Shown: in pieces, positions 16,046 through 24,682 of the stretch
How the letters are laid out: every line of letters begins with the position of its first letter
How positions within the stretch are numbered: position 1 is the first letter of the stretch
Origin: Pseudarcicella sp.
Lineage (GTDB): Bacteria > Bacteroidota > Bacteroidia > Cytophagales > Spirosomataceae
Assembly: GCA_017988135.1 (NCBI GenBank)
Contig: JAGNSI010000005.1
Location: forward strand, 1 to 37,199
Length of the DNA stretch: 37,199 nt
Reading direction: 5' to 3'
Translations under genes and position numbers: made by a program
Notes under the pieces: generated by a model
Seen by the model: only the letters and a program-made list of their open reading frames with translations
Told to the model about the DNA's origin: nothing
Database searches by the model: none

Positions 16046-16393
16046 TTAGAATTTTAAACCACCTTCTCTAGCAGAATCAGCCAAAGATTTAATTTTACCA
16101 TGATATAAATAACCATTTCTATCGAAAACAACGCTAGAAATACCTGCTTCAAGAGCTAATTTTGCAATTTTCAATCCTACTTCTTTAGCAGAATTGATGT
16201 TTGCAGATTTCACGTCTTTAGCTTGAGAAGATGCTGCTACTAAAGTGCGTCCAATACTATCATCAACAATTTGAGCATAGATAGCAGTATTCGAACGAAA
16301 AACTGTCAATCTTGGTTTTGCTGTTGTTCCAGAAATTTTAGCTCTGATAGATTTTTTGATTCTATCTCTTCTTAATTCTTTTGAATTAGCCAT
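16046..16393 (-). CDS. rplR: 50S ribosomal protein L18
   Basis: From the ATG at 16393 the product is 115 residues, [20 protein letters not shown], exactly the family length. The open frame further up overlaps the end of rplF and codes no L18-like sequence, so it is not used. Conserved parts are [18 protein letters not shown] and [12 protein letters not shown] with the C-terminal REGGLKF. L18 binds 5S rRNA with L5 and anchors it to the central protuberance. A 19-nt repeated motif lies in the spacer just upstream. Confidence 0.97.
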   Translation of the reverse strand: MANSKELRRDRIKKSIRAKISGTTAKPRLTVFRSNTAIYAQIVDDSIGRTLVAASSQAKDVKSANINSAKEVGLKIAKLALEAGISSVVFDRNGYLYHGKIKSLADSAREGGLKF

Positions 16394-16409
16394 TTGAATA
16401 AATATATTT

Positions 16410-16428
16410 TGTGGATTTCCGTCCCACG
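16410..16428 (-). repeat. Dispersed 19-nt motif, copy 1 (rplF-rplR spacer)
   Basis: Plus-strand TGTGGATTTCCGTCCCACG. The minus-strand RNA can form a short stem GUGGG/UCCAC with a 7-nt loop (ACGGAAA). A second copy with one change lies at 18482-18500 before rplE. Confidence 0.6.
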
Positions 16429-16472
16429 AATTTGAATAATATAAAATTGAAAAAAAGTAATAAAAGTAAATA

Positions 16473-17030
16473 CTATTTTTTACCTCCTGTTTTACCAGCT
16501 TTTCTTCTAACTTGCTCACCAATGAAGCGAATTCCTTTACCTTTGTAAGGTTCTACTTTACGTAGTGATTTGATTTTAGCAGCTACTTGACCTATCAATT
16601 GTTTGTCAATTCCTTCTAAAAATACTTTTGGATTTTGACCCTTATCCATAGATGTACTCACCTTAAGTTCTTCAGGGATAGCCATGAAAACTGCGTGAGA
16701 ATAACCTAAGTTAAGTTCTAAAATATTACCTTGATTGGCTGCTTTATAACCAACACCGATAATTTCCATTTCTCTTTTGTACCCTTCACTTACACCTACA
16801 ACCATGTTGTTGATAAGTGATCTATACAAACCATGAAGTGCTTTGTGTCTTTTTTGTTCGGTAGGACGTTTAACGACTAACTCAGAACCTTCAATATCAA
16901 CTGTGATATCAGGATTAATTACTTCAGATAATACTCCTTTAGGACCTTTTACAGTTACTGTGTTGTCAGAACTTACATCTACTGTAACGCCTGAAGGAAT
17001 AGTAATTAGTTTTTTGCCAATTCTTGACAT
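16473..17030 (-). CDS. rplF: 50S ribosomal protein L6
   Basis: The 185-residue product starts [20 protein letters not shown] and shows the two-repeat L6 fold, ending with the conserved [21 protein letters not shown] stretch (split here at KGKGIRF) that contacts the sarcin-ricin loop region of 23S rRNA. The length is standard. It lies 59 bp after rpsH, in a spacer with only short inverted repeats. Confidence 0.98.
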   Translation of the reverse strand: MSRIGKKLITIPSGVTVDVSSDNTVTVKGPKGVLSEVINPDITVDIEGSELVVKRPTEQKRHKALHGLYRSLINNMVVGVSEGYKREMEIIGVGYKAANQGNILELNLGYSHAVFMAIPEELKVSTSMDKGQNPKVFLEGIDKQLIGQVAAKIKSLRKVEPYKGKGIRFIGEQVRRKAGKTGGKK

Positions 17031-17089
17031 AAAAAATAAAATTTATAGCTTACATTATGCACAAAAAGTGCTTTTCAGCTGATTGAAAA

Positions 17090-17485
17090 TTAATAAATAT
17101 AACACAATACTTCACCACCAACATTAAGCACTTTGGCTTCTTTGTCAGTTATAACACCTTTTGAAGTAGAAAGTATTGCTATACCTAGTCCGTTCAATAC
17201 TCTTGGAAGCTCATCTGCTCCTTTGTATTTTCTAAGACCTGGTTTTGAAATTCTTGTTAAATTAACGATAGCTGGCTGTTTAGTAACAGGATTGTACTTA
17301 AGTGCTATTTTAATAGTACCTTGAACGGTAGTATCGTCAAATTTATAATTCTGTATATATCCTTTATCAAAAAGAACTTTAGTCATTTCTTTTTTGATAT
17401 TAGAAGCAGGAATTTCTACGATTCTATGGCGTGATTTTATTGCGTTTCTTAATCGTGTTAAGTAATCTGCTATTGGATCTGTCAT
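17090..17485 (-). CDS. rpsH: 30S ribosomal protein S8
   Basis: The 131-residue protein starts [20 protein letters not shown], the usual S8 N-terminus, and ends [18 protein letters not shown], then [13 protein letters not shown]8 binds the central domain of 16S rRNA, and in enterobacteria it represses the spc operon at the rplE region. It is separated from rpsN by 103 bp that hold a 9-bp perfect hairpin. Confidence 0.98.
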   Translation of the reverse strand: MTDPIADYLTRLRNAIKSRHRIVEIPASNIKKEMTKVLFDKGYIQNYKFDDTTVQGTIKIALKYNPVTKQPAIVNLTRISKPGLRKYKGADELPRVLNGLGIAILSTSKGVITDKEAKVLNVGGEVLCYIY

Positions 17486-17504
17486 TTTTTTACTTTATTA
17501 GCAA

Positions 17505-17526
17505 CAAGCCAAAATAATTTGGCTTG
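17505..17526 (-). other. Hairpin in the rpsN-rpsH spacer
   Basis: Perfect 9-bp stem CAAGCCAAA/TTTGGCTTG with a 4-nt loop ATAA (TTAT in the message), about 20 nt before the rpsH start. Confidence 0.55.
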
Positions 17527-17588
17527 CAAAATTACGAAAATGAATTTATAAAAACAATCTTATTTAAGATTATTAAATTTTAAAAAAA

Positions 17589-17858
17589 TTACCAACTAGA
17601 CTTTGTAACTCCTGGTATTAAACCATCTGAGGCCATTTGTCTGAAAGTAACACGGTTTATACCAAATTTTCTCATATAACCACGTGGTCTTCCTGTTAAT
17701 TTACAACGATTGTGTAAACGTATAGGTGAGGCATTTTTAGGTAATTTATCTAATCCAACATAATCACCTGCTGCCTTAAGGGCAGCACGCTTTGCAGCAT
17801 ATTTGGCAACTGTTGCTTCTTTTTTTCTTTCTCTAGCTTTTACTGATTCTTTAGCCAT
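17589..17858 (-). CDS. rpsN: 30S ribosomal protein S14 (zinc-free long form)
   Basis: The 89-residue protein starts [20 protein letters not shown] and ends with RNRC-like [20 protein letters not shown] and TKSSW. It lacks the CXXC pairs of the short zinc-binding form, so it is the C-minus S14 of about 90-100 residues. It assembles late in the 30S head near S3 and S10. Confidence 0.98.
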   Translation of the reverse strand: MAKESVKARERKKEATVAKYAAKRAALKAAGDYVGLDKLPKNASPIRLHNRCKLTGRPRGYMRKFGINRVTFRQMASDGLIPGVTKSSW

Positions 17859-17910
17859 TTTATTTTATTCTTTAATAGAAATAATATATTGATTTGAACA
17901 AATAGTAAAT

Positions 17911-18465
17911 TTATTTTTTACCGCTTACAAATGGCATTCCTAATTCTTTAAGTAAAGACAAGGATTCTTCATCTGTATTAGCATTGGTAACAAAAGTGAT
18001 ATCCATACCAGAGATCTTATTTACTTTATCAATAGATATTTCTGGAAATATAATTTGCTCTTTTACACCTAATGTATAGTTACCTCTTCCATCAAAACCT
18101 TTGTCTGAAATACCTTTAAAGTCTCTCACACGTGGTAATGAAATAGTAACTAAACGATCTAAAAATTCATACATTTTGTCGCCACGTAAAGTAACTTTTA
18201 CACCAATTGGCATATTTTCACGTAACTTAAAATTTGAAATAGCTTTTTTAGAAATAGTAGCTACAGCTTTTTGACCAGCTATTACTGTAATTTCTTCGAT
18301 ACCAATATCAACCAATTTTTTGTCAGATACGGCAGCGCCGATACCTTTGTTAATAACAATTTTAGTAAGCTTTGGTACTTGCATTACTGACTTGTATTGA
18401 AATTTTTCTTTTAATGCAGAAACAATTTCATTCGTATATTTTTCTTTTAACCTTGGAGTTGCCAT
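17911..18465 (-). CDS. rplE: 50S ribosomal protein L5
   Basis: The 184-residue product starts [20 protein letters not shown] and carries [17 protein letters not shown], then [15 protein letters not shown] and the RVRDFKGIS segment, all typical of L5. With L18 it binds 5S rRNA and makes the bridge to S13 in the 30S head. The spacer to rplX contains copy 2 of the 19-nt motif. Confidence 0.98.
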   Translation of the reverse strand: MATPRLKEKYTNEIVSALKEKFQYKSVMQVPKLTKIVINKGIGAAVSDKKLVDIGIEEITVIAGQKAVATISKKAISNFKLRENMPIGVKVTLRGDKMYEFLDRLVTISLPRVRDFKGISDKGFDGRGNYTLGVKEQIIFPEISIDKVNKISGMDITFVTNANTDEESLSLLKELGMPFVSGKK

Positions 18466-18481
18466 GATAAATTCTATGGTA

Positions 18482-18500
18482 TGTGGATTTCCGACCCACG
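18482..18500 (-). repeat. Dispersed 19-nt motif, copy 2 (rplX-rplE spacer)
   Basis: Plus-strand TGTGGATTTCCGACCCACG, identical to 16410-16428 except one base inside the predicted loop. It lies 17 bp upstream of the rplE start, just as copy 1 lies 17 bp upstream of the rplR start. Confidence 0.6.
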
Positions 18501-18539
18501 TAGATTATTGTAAATAATGTTAAAAATTACTAAGGTATT

Positions 18540-18872
18540 TTAAATAAAATTACCTGTAGCTTTTGAATATCTTTGTAATTTACCTTTTTCGTTCAATTTA
18601 CGACCTGTGCGAACTGCTTTGCCGTTTTCGAATATCATTAGGTTTGACAAATGAATTGAACCTTCTTTTTTAACTATTCCACCTTGTGGGTTATTTGCTG
18701 AAGGTTTAACGTGTTTTGTTTGAAGATTTACTCCTTCTACAATCGCACGATTTTTATCTACCAAAACTTGCTTGATTATGCCTGTTTTACCTTTAGAATT
18801 TCCTGAAATAACGATAACATTATCTCCAGATCTTACATGCAACTTTGGTTTATGATTAAGTTTTCTTTCCAT
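18540..18872 (-). CDS. rplX: 50S ribosomal protein L24
   Basis: The 110-residue protein carries the KOW motif near residues 13-40 ([19 protein letters not shown]) and the conserved [10 protein letters not shown] and [14 protein letters not shown] segments. L24 initiates 50S assembly and lies by the tunnel exit. It follows rplN by 14 bp. Confidence 0.98.
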   Translation of the reverse strand: MERKLNHKPKLHVRSGDNVIVISGNSKGKTGIIKQVLVDKNRAIVEGVNLQTKHVKPSANNPQGGIVKKEGSIHLSNLMIFENGKAVRTGRKLNEKGKLQRYSKATGNFI

Positions 18873-18886
18873 GATAATTATTATTG

Positions 18887-19255
18887 TTATAGTACTTCAG
18901 GTGCCAATGAAACGATTTTCATAAAGCCTGCATCTCTTAACTCTCTAGCAACAGGCCCGAAGATACGAGTACCTCTTGGCTCATCATTATTGTTAAGTAA
19001 TACAGCAGCATTGTCTTCAAAACGAATATAAGAACCATCTTTACGACGAATTTCTTTTTTTGTTCTTACTACAACTGCTTTTGAAACTGTACCTTTTTTC
19101 ATACTTGAAGAAGAAAGTGCAGATTTTACTGAAACTACTACTTTATCTCCAATAGATGCATATCTTTTACCAGTACCACCTAATACTCTAATTACGAGTA
19201 CTTCTTTGGCTCCTGAGTTATCGGCTACGCCGAGTCTTGATTCTTGCTGTAACAT
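18887..19255 (-). CDS. rplN: 50S ribosomal protein L14
   Basis: The 122-residue product starts [20 protein letters not shown], invariant for L14. It contains [20 protein letters not shown] and ends LAPEVL at exactly the family length. L14 contacts L19 and the bridge to 16S helix 14 and is the docking site of the silencing factor RsfS. Confidence 0.98.
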   Translation of the reverse strand: MLQQESRLGVADNSGAKEVLVIRVLGGTGKRYASIGDKVVVSVKSALSSSSMKKGTVSKAVVVRTKKEIRRKDGSYIRFEDNAAVLLNNNDEPRGTRIFGPVARELRDAGFMKIVSLAPEVL

Positions 19256-19283
19256 ATTTTTAAATAAATTTATTTTTAATAAT

Positions 19284-19295
19284 TTGAACGTTCAA
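19284..19295. other. 12-bp perfect palindrome in the rpsQ-rplN spacer
   Basis: TTGAACGTTCAA lies 11 nt upstream on the plus strand beyond the rplN start-rpsQ gap centre. It shares the GTTCAA/TTGAAC half-sites with the palindrome at 24883-24902 in the rplC leader. Function unknown. Confidence 0.3.
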
Positions 19296-19322
19296 TAAAT
19301 ATTGAAGAAATAAACTATTAAA

Positions 19323-19580
19323 TTATTTCGCTTTTTCAATTATTTCAACCAATCTCCATCTTTTGTTTTTAGACAATGGACGAGTTTCCATAACTTTTAC
19401 AGTATCACCGATACCTACTTCATTTTTCTCATCATGAGCCATCAATTTGGTTGATTTTTTCATGAATTTTCCATACAATGGATGCTTTACTTTACGTTCA
19501 ACAACTAGGGTAAATGATTTGTCCATCAAGTTACTCACTACTTTGCCTACTCTTACTTTTCTTAGATTTCTCTCTTCCAT
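19323..19580 (-). CDS. rpsQ: 30S ribosomal protein S17
   Basis: The 85-residue OB-fold protein starts [20 protein letters not shown] and carries the S17 signature with [33 protein letters not shown] and WRLVEI. It is a primary binder of the 16S 5' domain. It lies 79 bp after rpmC, in a spacer with two small hairpins. Confidence 0.98.
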   Translation of the reverse strand: MEERNLRKVRVGKVVSNLMDKSFTLVVERKVKHPLYGKFMKKSTKLMAHDEKNEVGIGDTVKVMETRPLSKNKRWRLVEIIEKAK

Positions 19581-19610
19581 AAAATTTGATAAGAATTGGT
19601 TAAAAAAATT

Positions 19611-19637
19611 GACTTCAAGCTATATGTTGATGAAGTC
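19611..19637 (-). other. Hairpin in the rpmC-rpsQ spacer
   Basis: Perfect 7-bp stem GACTTCA/TGAAGTC with a 13-nt loop, 30 nt before the rpsQ start. Confidence 0.4.
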
Positions 19638-19643
19638 TGTTAT

Positions 19644-19659
19644 TTCTAGTAAACTAGAA
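19644..19659 (-). other. Hairpin directly after the rpmC stop
   Basis: Perfect 6-bp stem TTCTAG/CTAGAA with a 4-nt loop. It abuts the rpmC stop codon on the minus strand. Confidence 0.4.
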
Positions 19660-19845
19660 TTACTTTGTAGATGATATAGCAGTTTCCAAGCGAGCTATCA
19701 ATTTACGAGCTTGACGCAAACGTAAAGGATTTTCAATTGGAGAAATAGCATGAGCCATTTTCAAACGAGCATAAGCATCTTTTTCAGCACCGACTTGAGT
19801 TACCAGTTGGTCAAAAGTCATTTTTTGAATTTCTGCGTTTTTCAT
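19660..19845 (-). CDS. rpmC: 50S ribosomal protein L29
   Basis: The 61-residue protein is a two-helix hairpin with the expected KNAEIQKMTFDQL start and the C-terminal IENPLRLRQARKLIARLETA motif. L29 sits at the tunnel exit beside L23 and helps dock the signal recognition particle and trigger factor. Bracketed by hairpins on both sides. Confidence 0.97.
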   Translation of the reverse strand: MKNAEIQKMTFDQLVTQVGAEKDAYARLKMAHAISPIENPLRLRQARKLIARLETAISSTK

Positions 19846-19861
19846 TTTGTTATTAAAATTG

Positions 19862-19896
19862 GATATTATTAATGTTGTTTGGACATTAATAATATC
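19862..19896 (-). other. Strong perfect hairpin in the rplP-rpmC spacer
   Basis: Arms GATATTATTAATGT (19862-19875) and the exact reverse complement (19883-19896): 14 bp with a 7-nt loop, filling most of the 57-bp spacer. No U-run follows, so it is unlikely to be a terminator. Confidence 0.6.
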
Positions 19897-19902
19897 TATT
19901 TA

Positions 19903-20325
19903 CTATGATTCTTGATAATCTCTACGCACTACAAATGTAGTACGGCAAGGCAATTTTTGAGCTGCTAATCTTAAAGCTTCTTGAGCTACTGCTAAAGGTA
20001 CTCCAGCCGATTCGAATAAAATTGTTCCTGGCTTGATGTTAGCTACCCAGTACTCTGGAGCTCCTTTACCTTTACCCATACGAACCTCTGCAGGTTTTTT
20101 GGTAATAGGTTTGTCAGGGAATATACGAATCCAAACTTGACCTTCACGCTTCATTGCTCTAGTTACAGAGATACGAGCTGCTTCTAATTGACGAGCTGTA
20201 ATGCGACCTGGTTCTAGAGATTTTATAGCGAAAGATCCAAAGTCAATTTCATGACCACGAGTTGCTAAGCCTCTTACTCTACCTTTTTGTTGCTTACGAA
20301 ATTTCGTTCTTTTTGGTTGTAACAT
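19903..20325 (-). CDS. rplP: 50S ribosomal protein L16
   Basis: The 140-residue protein starts [20 protein letters not shown] and has the conserved [40 protein letters not shown] and GTILFE segments. The Arg in the [11 protein letters not shown] loop corresponds to the residue that can be hydroxylated in other bacteria. L16 lies by the A-site tRNA elbow and organises the peptidyl transferase centre. Confidence 0.98.
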   Translation of the reverse strand: MLQPKRTKFRKQQKGRVRGLATRGHEIDFGSFAIKSLEPGRITARQLEAARISVTRAMKREGQVWIRIFPDKPITKKPAEVRMGKGKGAPEYWVANIKPGTILFESAGVPLAVAQEALRLAAQKLPCRTTFVVRRDYQES

Positions 20326-20342
20326 TATCTTAAATTCTATAT

Positions 20343-20361
20343 GTTGAGTTTAGCACTCAAC
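20343..20361 (-). other. Hairpin in the rpsC-rplP spacer
   Basis: Perfect 7-bp stem GTTGAGT/ACTCAAC with a 5-nt loop, between the rpsC stop and the rplP start. Confidence 0.5.
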
Positions 20362-20370
20362 TAGTATTAA

Positions 20371-21240
20371 TTATTTTTTAGCTCCACCTCTGTTTGGACC
20401 ACCTGCTGATCCACCACGGTTGTTGTTTCCTCCACGAGAATTAGCTCCTCTTGAGTCAGCACCACCAGCATTAGCTGAATCGTTTCTTCCTCTTCCGCCT
20501 CTTCCACGCTTGTCATCATCACCACCACGTGGGTTACGTCCACCACGATCGTTTGGTCTTGCATCTGAAGCAGTTGCTTGAAGTCCCATGTTAGCATTTG
20601 GCGAAAGATCACGTTTTCCATAAACTTCTCCACGGAATACCCAAACTTTAATACCTATTTTACCATATACTGTCAAAGCTTCTGATATTGCATAGTCTAT
20701 ATCAGCTCTTAGTGTATGCAAAGGTATACGACCTTCTTTATAACCTTCAGAACGTGCCATTTCTGCACCTCCTAAACGACCTGACAATTTCAATTTAATT
20801 CCTTGTGCTCCAACACGCATAGCTGATGCTATAGCTTGTTTCATGGCACGACGGAAAGATATACGAGCTTGTAATTGTTGAGCAATTGCTTCGCCTATCA
20901 ATTTAGCGTCTATCTCTGGTCTTTTAATTTCAAATATATTTATTTGAACATCTTTACCAGTGATTTTTTTAAGCTCTTCTTTTACTTTATCTACCTCTTG
21001 ACCACCTTTACCAATTACTACTCCTGGACGAGCTGTATTGATTGTCAAAGTGATTCTCTTGAGTGTTCTTTCGATGATAACTTTAGAGATAGAAGCTTTC
21101 GGTATACGAGCAGCTATATATCTTCTGATTTTTTCATCTTCAACTAATTTATCTGAGAAAGTCTTCCCTCCGTACCAATTAGAGTCCCAACCTCTTACGA
21201 TACCAAGTCTAAAACCAATTGGGTTAATTTTTTGTCCCAT
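20371..21240 (-). CDS. rpsC: 30S ribosomal protein S3 with long RGG-rich C-terminal tail
   Basis: Residues 1-212 are a complete S3: [20 protein letters not shown], a type II KH domain with the IGKGG loop at residues 76-80, and the C-terminal domain with [31 protein letters not shown] and [20 protein letters not shown]3 shapes the mRNA entry channel and has helicase activity with S4. Residues 213-289 are an added low-complexity tail rich in Gly, Arg, Asn and Asp with six RGG triplets, which the standard protein (about 210-240 residues) lacks. The tail is probably disordered, and RNA binding is inferred by analogy with RGG boxes. Neighbours and start are normal. Confidence 0.97.
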   Translation of the reverse strand: MGQKINPIGFRLGIVRGWDSNWYGGKTFSDKLVEDEKIRRYIAARIPKASISKVIIERTLKRITLTINTARPGVVIGKGGQEVDKVKEELKKITGKDVQINIFEIKRPEIDAKLIGEAIAQQLQARISFRRAMKQAIASAMRVGAQGIKLKLSGRLGGAEMARSEGYKEGRIPLHTLRADIDYAISEALTVYGKIGIKVWVFRGEVYGKRDLSPNANMGLQATASDARPNDRGGRNPRGGDDDKRGRGGRGRNDSANAGGADSRGANSRGGNNNRGGSAGGPNRGGAKK

Positions 21241-21264
21241 TTTTTGATATTTGTCTTATATTGA

Positions 21265-21633
21265 TTATTCGGTTATAGCAACTGAAGGTGCATTTTTAGA
21301 ATCCAATACTAATGTAATGTGATTCGAGCGTTTCAAGATACGATGTCCTCTTCCTTGTGGAGCTGGACGAAGTCTTTTCAAAGCGGCACCACCATCAACA
21401 AAGATGGTTTTGATGTATAAATTGGCATCTTCTAAATTGATGTCTTGGTGTTTGTTTTGCCAGTTTGAAATGGCAGACAACAAGAGTTTCTCAATTGATT
21501 TAGCTCCAACTTTAGGCTCAAATTTAAGTATTCCTAAAGCTTTATTTATATTTTGACCTCTTACCATATCTGCAACTAAACGCATTTTTCTTGGTGAAGT
21601 AGGTACATTTCCTAATTTTGCAACTGATTCCAT
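21265..21633 (-). CDS. rplV: 50S ribosomal protein L22
   Basis: The 122-residue product has the L22 core with [20 protein letters not shown] and the beta-hairpin arm including [20 protein letters not shown], which lines the nascent-peptide tunnel and is where macrolide resistance changes arise in other bacteria. Length is at the short end of normal. It is 24 bp upstream of rpsC. Confidence 0.97.
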   Translation of the reverse strand: MESVAKLGNVPTSPRKMRLVADMVRGQNINKALGILKFEPKVGAKSIEKLLLSAISNWQNKHQDINLEDANLYIKTIFVDGGAALKRLRPAPQGRGHRILKRSNHITLVLDSKNAPSVAITE

Positions 21634-21651
21634 TTTATTTATAGAATAAAG

Positions 21652-21689
21652 ATTAATTAATTGGTTTTCTTTAAAAAACTGTAATTAAT
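21652..21689 (-). other. Two-part hairpin in the rpsS-rplV spacer
   Basis: Outer 8-bp stem ATTAATTA/TAATTAAT, small internal loop, inner 5-bp stem GTTTT/AAAAC. It is imperfect and A/T-rich. Confidence 0.35.
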
Positions 21690-21696
21690 AATCAAA

Positions 21697-21975
21697 TTAT
21701 CTTTTCCCTTTATCTTTTTTAGCGATATGACCTCTGAAGTTACGAGTAGGAGAAAATTCACCTAGTTTGTGACCCACCATATTTTCGGTGGCAAATACTG
21801 GAATGAATTTATTTCCGTTGTGTACAGCGAAGGTATGACCAACGAAATCTGGTGAAATCATTGAGCGCCTTGACCATGTTTTGATTATTGATTTCTTGCC
21901 TGAATCATTCATGGCTTGCACCTTGTTGTCAAGGCGGTAATCAATATAAGGACCTTTTTTTAGTGAACGTGCCAT
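21697..21975 (-). CDS. rpsS: 30S ribosomal protein S19
   Basis: The 92-residue protein starts [20 protein letters not shown] and has the invariant [20 protein letters not shown] and [16 protein letters not shown] segments. It sits in the 30S head next to S13. The start is 3 bp after the rplB stop, so translation is probably coupled. Confidence 0.98.
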   Translation of the reverse strand: MARSLKKGPYIDYRLDNKVQAMNDSGKKSIIKTWSRRSMISPDFVGHTFAVHNGNKFIPVFATENMVGHKLGEFSPTRNFRGHIAKKDKGKR

Positions 21976-21978
21976 TTA

Positions 21979-22806
21979 CTATTTTTTCTTTCTACTGATG
22001 ATAAGACGATTAGACTGTTTTTTTGGATTACGGGTCTTTTTACCTTTAGCCAACAAACCTTTACGTGAACGAGGGTGACCTCCTGATGAACGACCTTCAC
22101 CACCACCCATTGGGTGATCGACTGGGTTCATAACAACACCACGAACTCTTGGGCGACGTCCTAACCAACGGTGACGACCTGCTTTCCCTAAGTTTACGTT
22201 CATGTGATCTGAGTTAGATACTGTACCTACTGTAGCTATACATCTAGCTAGTACCATTCTCATTTCACCTGATGGTAATTTAAGTGTTGCGTATTTTCCT
22301 TCTCTTGCTAATAGCTGTGCATAAGTTCCTGCTGAACGAGCTAATTCTGCTCCTTTTCCTGGTATCAATTCAATTGCGTGAACAATTGTACCTAATGGAA
22401 TGTTTGCTAATGGAATAGCGTTTCCAACTTCTGGTGCTACTTTTTCGCCTGAGATGATTGTTTGACCAACTTTTATACCTTGTGGTGCTAGGATATACGA
22501 CTTTTCTCCGTCTGTATATTCTATCAAAGCTATACGAGCTGTTCTATTTGGATCGTATTCAACTGTCAATACAGTTGCTGAAACGTCAAATTTGTTTCTT
22601 TGGAAGTCGATTATACGATAACGACGTTTGTGACCTCCACCAATGTAGCGCATCGAACGGTGTCCGTCTGCATTACGACCACCCGTTCTTTTGATAGGCT
22701 CAAGTAATGGCTTGTACGGTTTTGAGGCTGTTATTTCCTCAAATGTAGGTGCTATTCTTTGGCGTTGCCCTGGGGTGATTGGTTTTATTTTTCTAATTGC
22801 TGCCAT
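21979..22806 (-). CDS. rplB: 50S ribosomal protein L2
   Basis: The 275-residue product has the N-terminal OB-like and SH3-like domains ([39 protein letters not shown]) and the C-terminal [20 protein letters not shown] motif, whose His is close to the peptidyl transferase centre. The tail is basic. It is the usual length. It follows rplW after a 97-bp spacer with a bulged hairpin. Confidence 0.98.
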   Translation of the reverse strand: MAAIRKIKPITPGQRQRIAPTFEEITASKPYKPLLEPIKRTGGRNADGHRSMRYIGGGHKRRYRIIDFQRNKFDVSATVLTVEYDPNRTARIALIEYTDGEKSYILAPQGIKVGQTIISGEKVAPEVGNAIPLANIPLGTIVHAIELIPGKGAELARSAGTYAQLLAREGKYATLKLPSGEMRMVLARCIATVGTVSNSDHMNVNLGKAGRHRWLGRRPRVRGVVMNPVDHPMGGGEGRSSGGHPRSRKGLLAKGKKTRNPKKQSNRLIISRKKK

Positions 22807-22865
22807 TTAAAATGTTCATTTGTCGGGATGAACTCCCATAGTATACAGATAAATTATTTTTAAAT

Positions 22866-22895
22866 GCTTTTGATTTTATAATTTCAAATCAAAGC
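22866..22895 (-). other. Hairpin in the rplW-rplB spacer
   Basis: Ten-bp stem with one bulged T (22866-22876 with 22886-22895, GCTTTTGATTT/AAATCAAAGC) and a 9-nt loop. Confidence 0.5.
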
Positions 22896-22903
22896 TTCAA
22901 GAA

Positions 22904-23191
22904 TTATATTCCTGAGTAAAAGTCGATTATTTCGCCTGCGGCTAATGTTACGATCGCTTTTTTGAAAGTTGAAGTTTTACCCGTAGATACTTTTGTACGT
23001 GTACTTCTTGATTTTTTCTTACCTAATTGACGCATTGTCTGCACTGAAACTACCTCAACGTTAAACATTTTTTTAACTTCTTTGGCTATTTCAATTTTAT
23101 TGGCAGTTAGCTCTACAACAAAAGAATATTTCCCTTTGGCTTGCATGGCTTGCGACTTTTCTGTAAGTGCTGGCTTTTTGATAATGCTCAT
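22904..23191 (-). CDS. rplW: 50S ribosomal protein L23
   Basis: The 95-residue protein starts MSIIKKPALTEKSQAMQAKG and contains YSFVVELTANKIEIAKEVKK, then the internal loop with KKSRSTRTKV and the strand KKAIVTLAAGEIIDFYSGI. It provides the main docking site for trigger factor and SRP at the tunnel exit. It starts 4 bp after the rplD stop. Confidence 0.97.
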   Translation of the reverse strand: MSIIKKPALTEKSQAMQAKGKYSFVVELTANKIEIAKEVKKMFNVEVVSVQTMRQLGKKKSRSTRTKVSTGKTSTFKKAIVTLAAGEIIDFYSGI

Positions 23192-23195
23192 TTGC

Positions 23196-23825
23196 TTATT
23201 TGCTAAAAGATGATTCTATTTTTGAAATCGCACCTTCTGCTATTAAAAGTTGAGATGCATTTAATAAGTCATATGTATTGACTTGACCTGCCGTTGTTAC
23301 TTTAACTTTAGGTATGTTACGGCTAGATAGATACACATTTGTGTTTTCTTCTGGCAATATCAATAAAGTTTTAGTGTTTACTAACGATAGTGCGTTTAGA
23401 AGGGCTACATATGATTTTGTTTTTGGCGAATCAAATGTGAAGTCTTCTAATATGGTGATGTTGCTTGATTGTGCTTTTGAGGCATATACTGATTGACGTG
23501 CCAATGATTTCACTTTCTTGTTTAGCTTGAAGTGATAATCTCTTGGACGTGGACCGAATACACGACCACCACCTTTGAACAATGGTGATTTCATTGAACC
23601 TGCTCTTGCACCACCTGTTCCTTTTTGTTTTTTGATTTTGCGAGTAGAACGTGATACTTCAGCTCTCTCTTTTGATTTGTGTGTACCTTGACGTTGATTC
23701 GCCAAATACTGCTTAACATCCAAGTAAACAACGTGTTGATTCGGCTCAATACCGAAAACATCGTCAGAAAGGGTGGCTTTCTTACCTGTTTGTTTTCCTG
23801 CTATATTATATATTGATAATTCCAT
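23196..23825 (-). CDS. rplD: 50S ribosomal protein L4
   Basis: The 209-residue product has the extended tunnel loop (KIKKQKGTGGARAGSMKSPL, FKGGGRVFGPRPRDY) and the C-terminal alpha/beta domain with SLARQSVYASKAQ. In enterobacteria L4 represses its own S10 operon through the leader RNA. Here the long structured rplC leader makes the same kind of control conceivable, but that is inference. Confidence 0.97.
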   Translation of the reverse strand: MELSIYNIAGKQTGKKATLSDDVFGIEPNQHVVYLDVKQYLANQRQGTHKSKERAEVSRSTRKIKKQKGTGGARAGSMKSPLFKGGGRVFGPRPRDYHFKLNKKVKSLARQSVYASKAQSSNITILEDFTFDSPKTKSYVALLNALSLVNTKTLLILPEENTNVYLSSRNIPKVKVTTAGQVNTYDLLNASQLLIAEGAISKIESSFSK

Positions 23826-23852
23826 TTTTGTCTAAATTTTGAAAAGTGAATA

Positions 23853-23879
23853 GTTGAGTTTGATGTTTTTTCAAACAAC
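23853..23879 (-). other. Hairpin in the rplC-rplD spacer
   Basis: Six-bp stem GTTTGA/TCAAAC plus an outer GTT/AAC separated by a 2-nt bulge; 7-nt loop. Confidence 0.4.
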
Positions 23880-23886
23880 AAGCATT

Positions 23887-24504
23887 CTATTTTTCAAGGA
23901 TAATATATGAGTTTTTAGCACCTGGCACTGAACCTGATATAACGATAAGGTTTTTGTCAGAATATACTTTAAGTACTTGCAAGTTTTGAACTTTCACTCT
24001 GTTTCCTCCTGTACGTCCTGCCATGCGAAGACCTTTGAATACTCTTGATGGGAATGAACATGCTCCAATTGAACCTGGATGACGACCTCTATTGTGTTGT
24101 CCGTGTGTTTGACCTCCTACTCCTGAGAATCCGTGTCTTTTTACAACACCTTGAAAACCTTTACCTTTTGAGGTTCCGATGGCATCGATAAAGTCACCTT
24201 CTGCAAATAATGCTACGTCGATAACATCGCCTAGTGACAACTCTTGTTCGAATTCTCTGAATTCTACCAATTTCTTCTTAGGTGTTGTGTTGGCTTTTTT
24301 AAAGTGACCTGAAAGAGACTTTGTTGTATGTTTCTCTTTCTTTTCGCCATATCCTAATTGGATAGCGCTATAGCCTTCTTTAGCAACTGTTTTTACTTGC
24401 GTTACTACACAAGGACCGGCTTCAATCAGCGTACAAGGGACAGCGGTACCGTCTGCATTGTAGAGGCTGGTCATTCCGATTTTTTTTCCGATAATTCCAG
24501 ACAT
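23887..24504 (-). CDS. rplC: 50S ribosomal protein L3
   Basis: The 205-residue protein starts [20 protein letters not shown] and carries the [35 protein letters not shown] and [19 protein letters not shown] segments that reach the peptidyl transferase centre; the Gln of the GGQ-TH segment is a methylation site in other bacteria. It is the first gene of this operon. No rpsJ is found upstream, where most bacteria have it. Confidence 0.98.
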   Translation of the reverse strand: MSGIIGKKIGMTSLYNADGTAVPCTLIEAGPCVVTQVKTVAKEGYSAIQLGYGEKKEKHTTKSLSGHFKKANTTPKKKLVEFREFEQELSLGDVIDVALFAEGDFIDAIGTSKGKGFQGVVKRHGFSGVGGQTHGQHNRGRHPGSIGACSFPSRVFKGLRMAGRTGGNRVKVQNLQVLKVYSDKNLIVISGSVPGAKNSYIILEK

Positions 24505-24682
24505 TTTACTTTAAATGATAAAACGTTAATAAAAAATAATTGATTTTCAACGATTTGAAGAACGCATATACGCAATTCTGCAATCGGACTGCAAAGGTCG
24601 GGCTAATATTTCATATAAACTATTATTTAATAAAATATTATGCTTTCAATAAAAAATTAGTGAAACATCAAGGAGTGCTGGG

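Noticed and set aside
16394-16522. N-terminal extension of L18
   Set aside because: It overlaps the end of rplF and adds residues unlike any L18; the start at 16393 gives the family length.
20367-20633. 88-residue minus-strand ORF
   Set aside because: It is a frame shadow of the repetitive rpsC tail; the rpsC frame is supported by homology.
24541-24600. tRNA-like folding before rplC
   Set aside because: No cloverleaf, anticodon arm or CCA-type acceptor pairing could be drawn; only an imperfect stem around GCGTATATGC.
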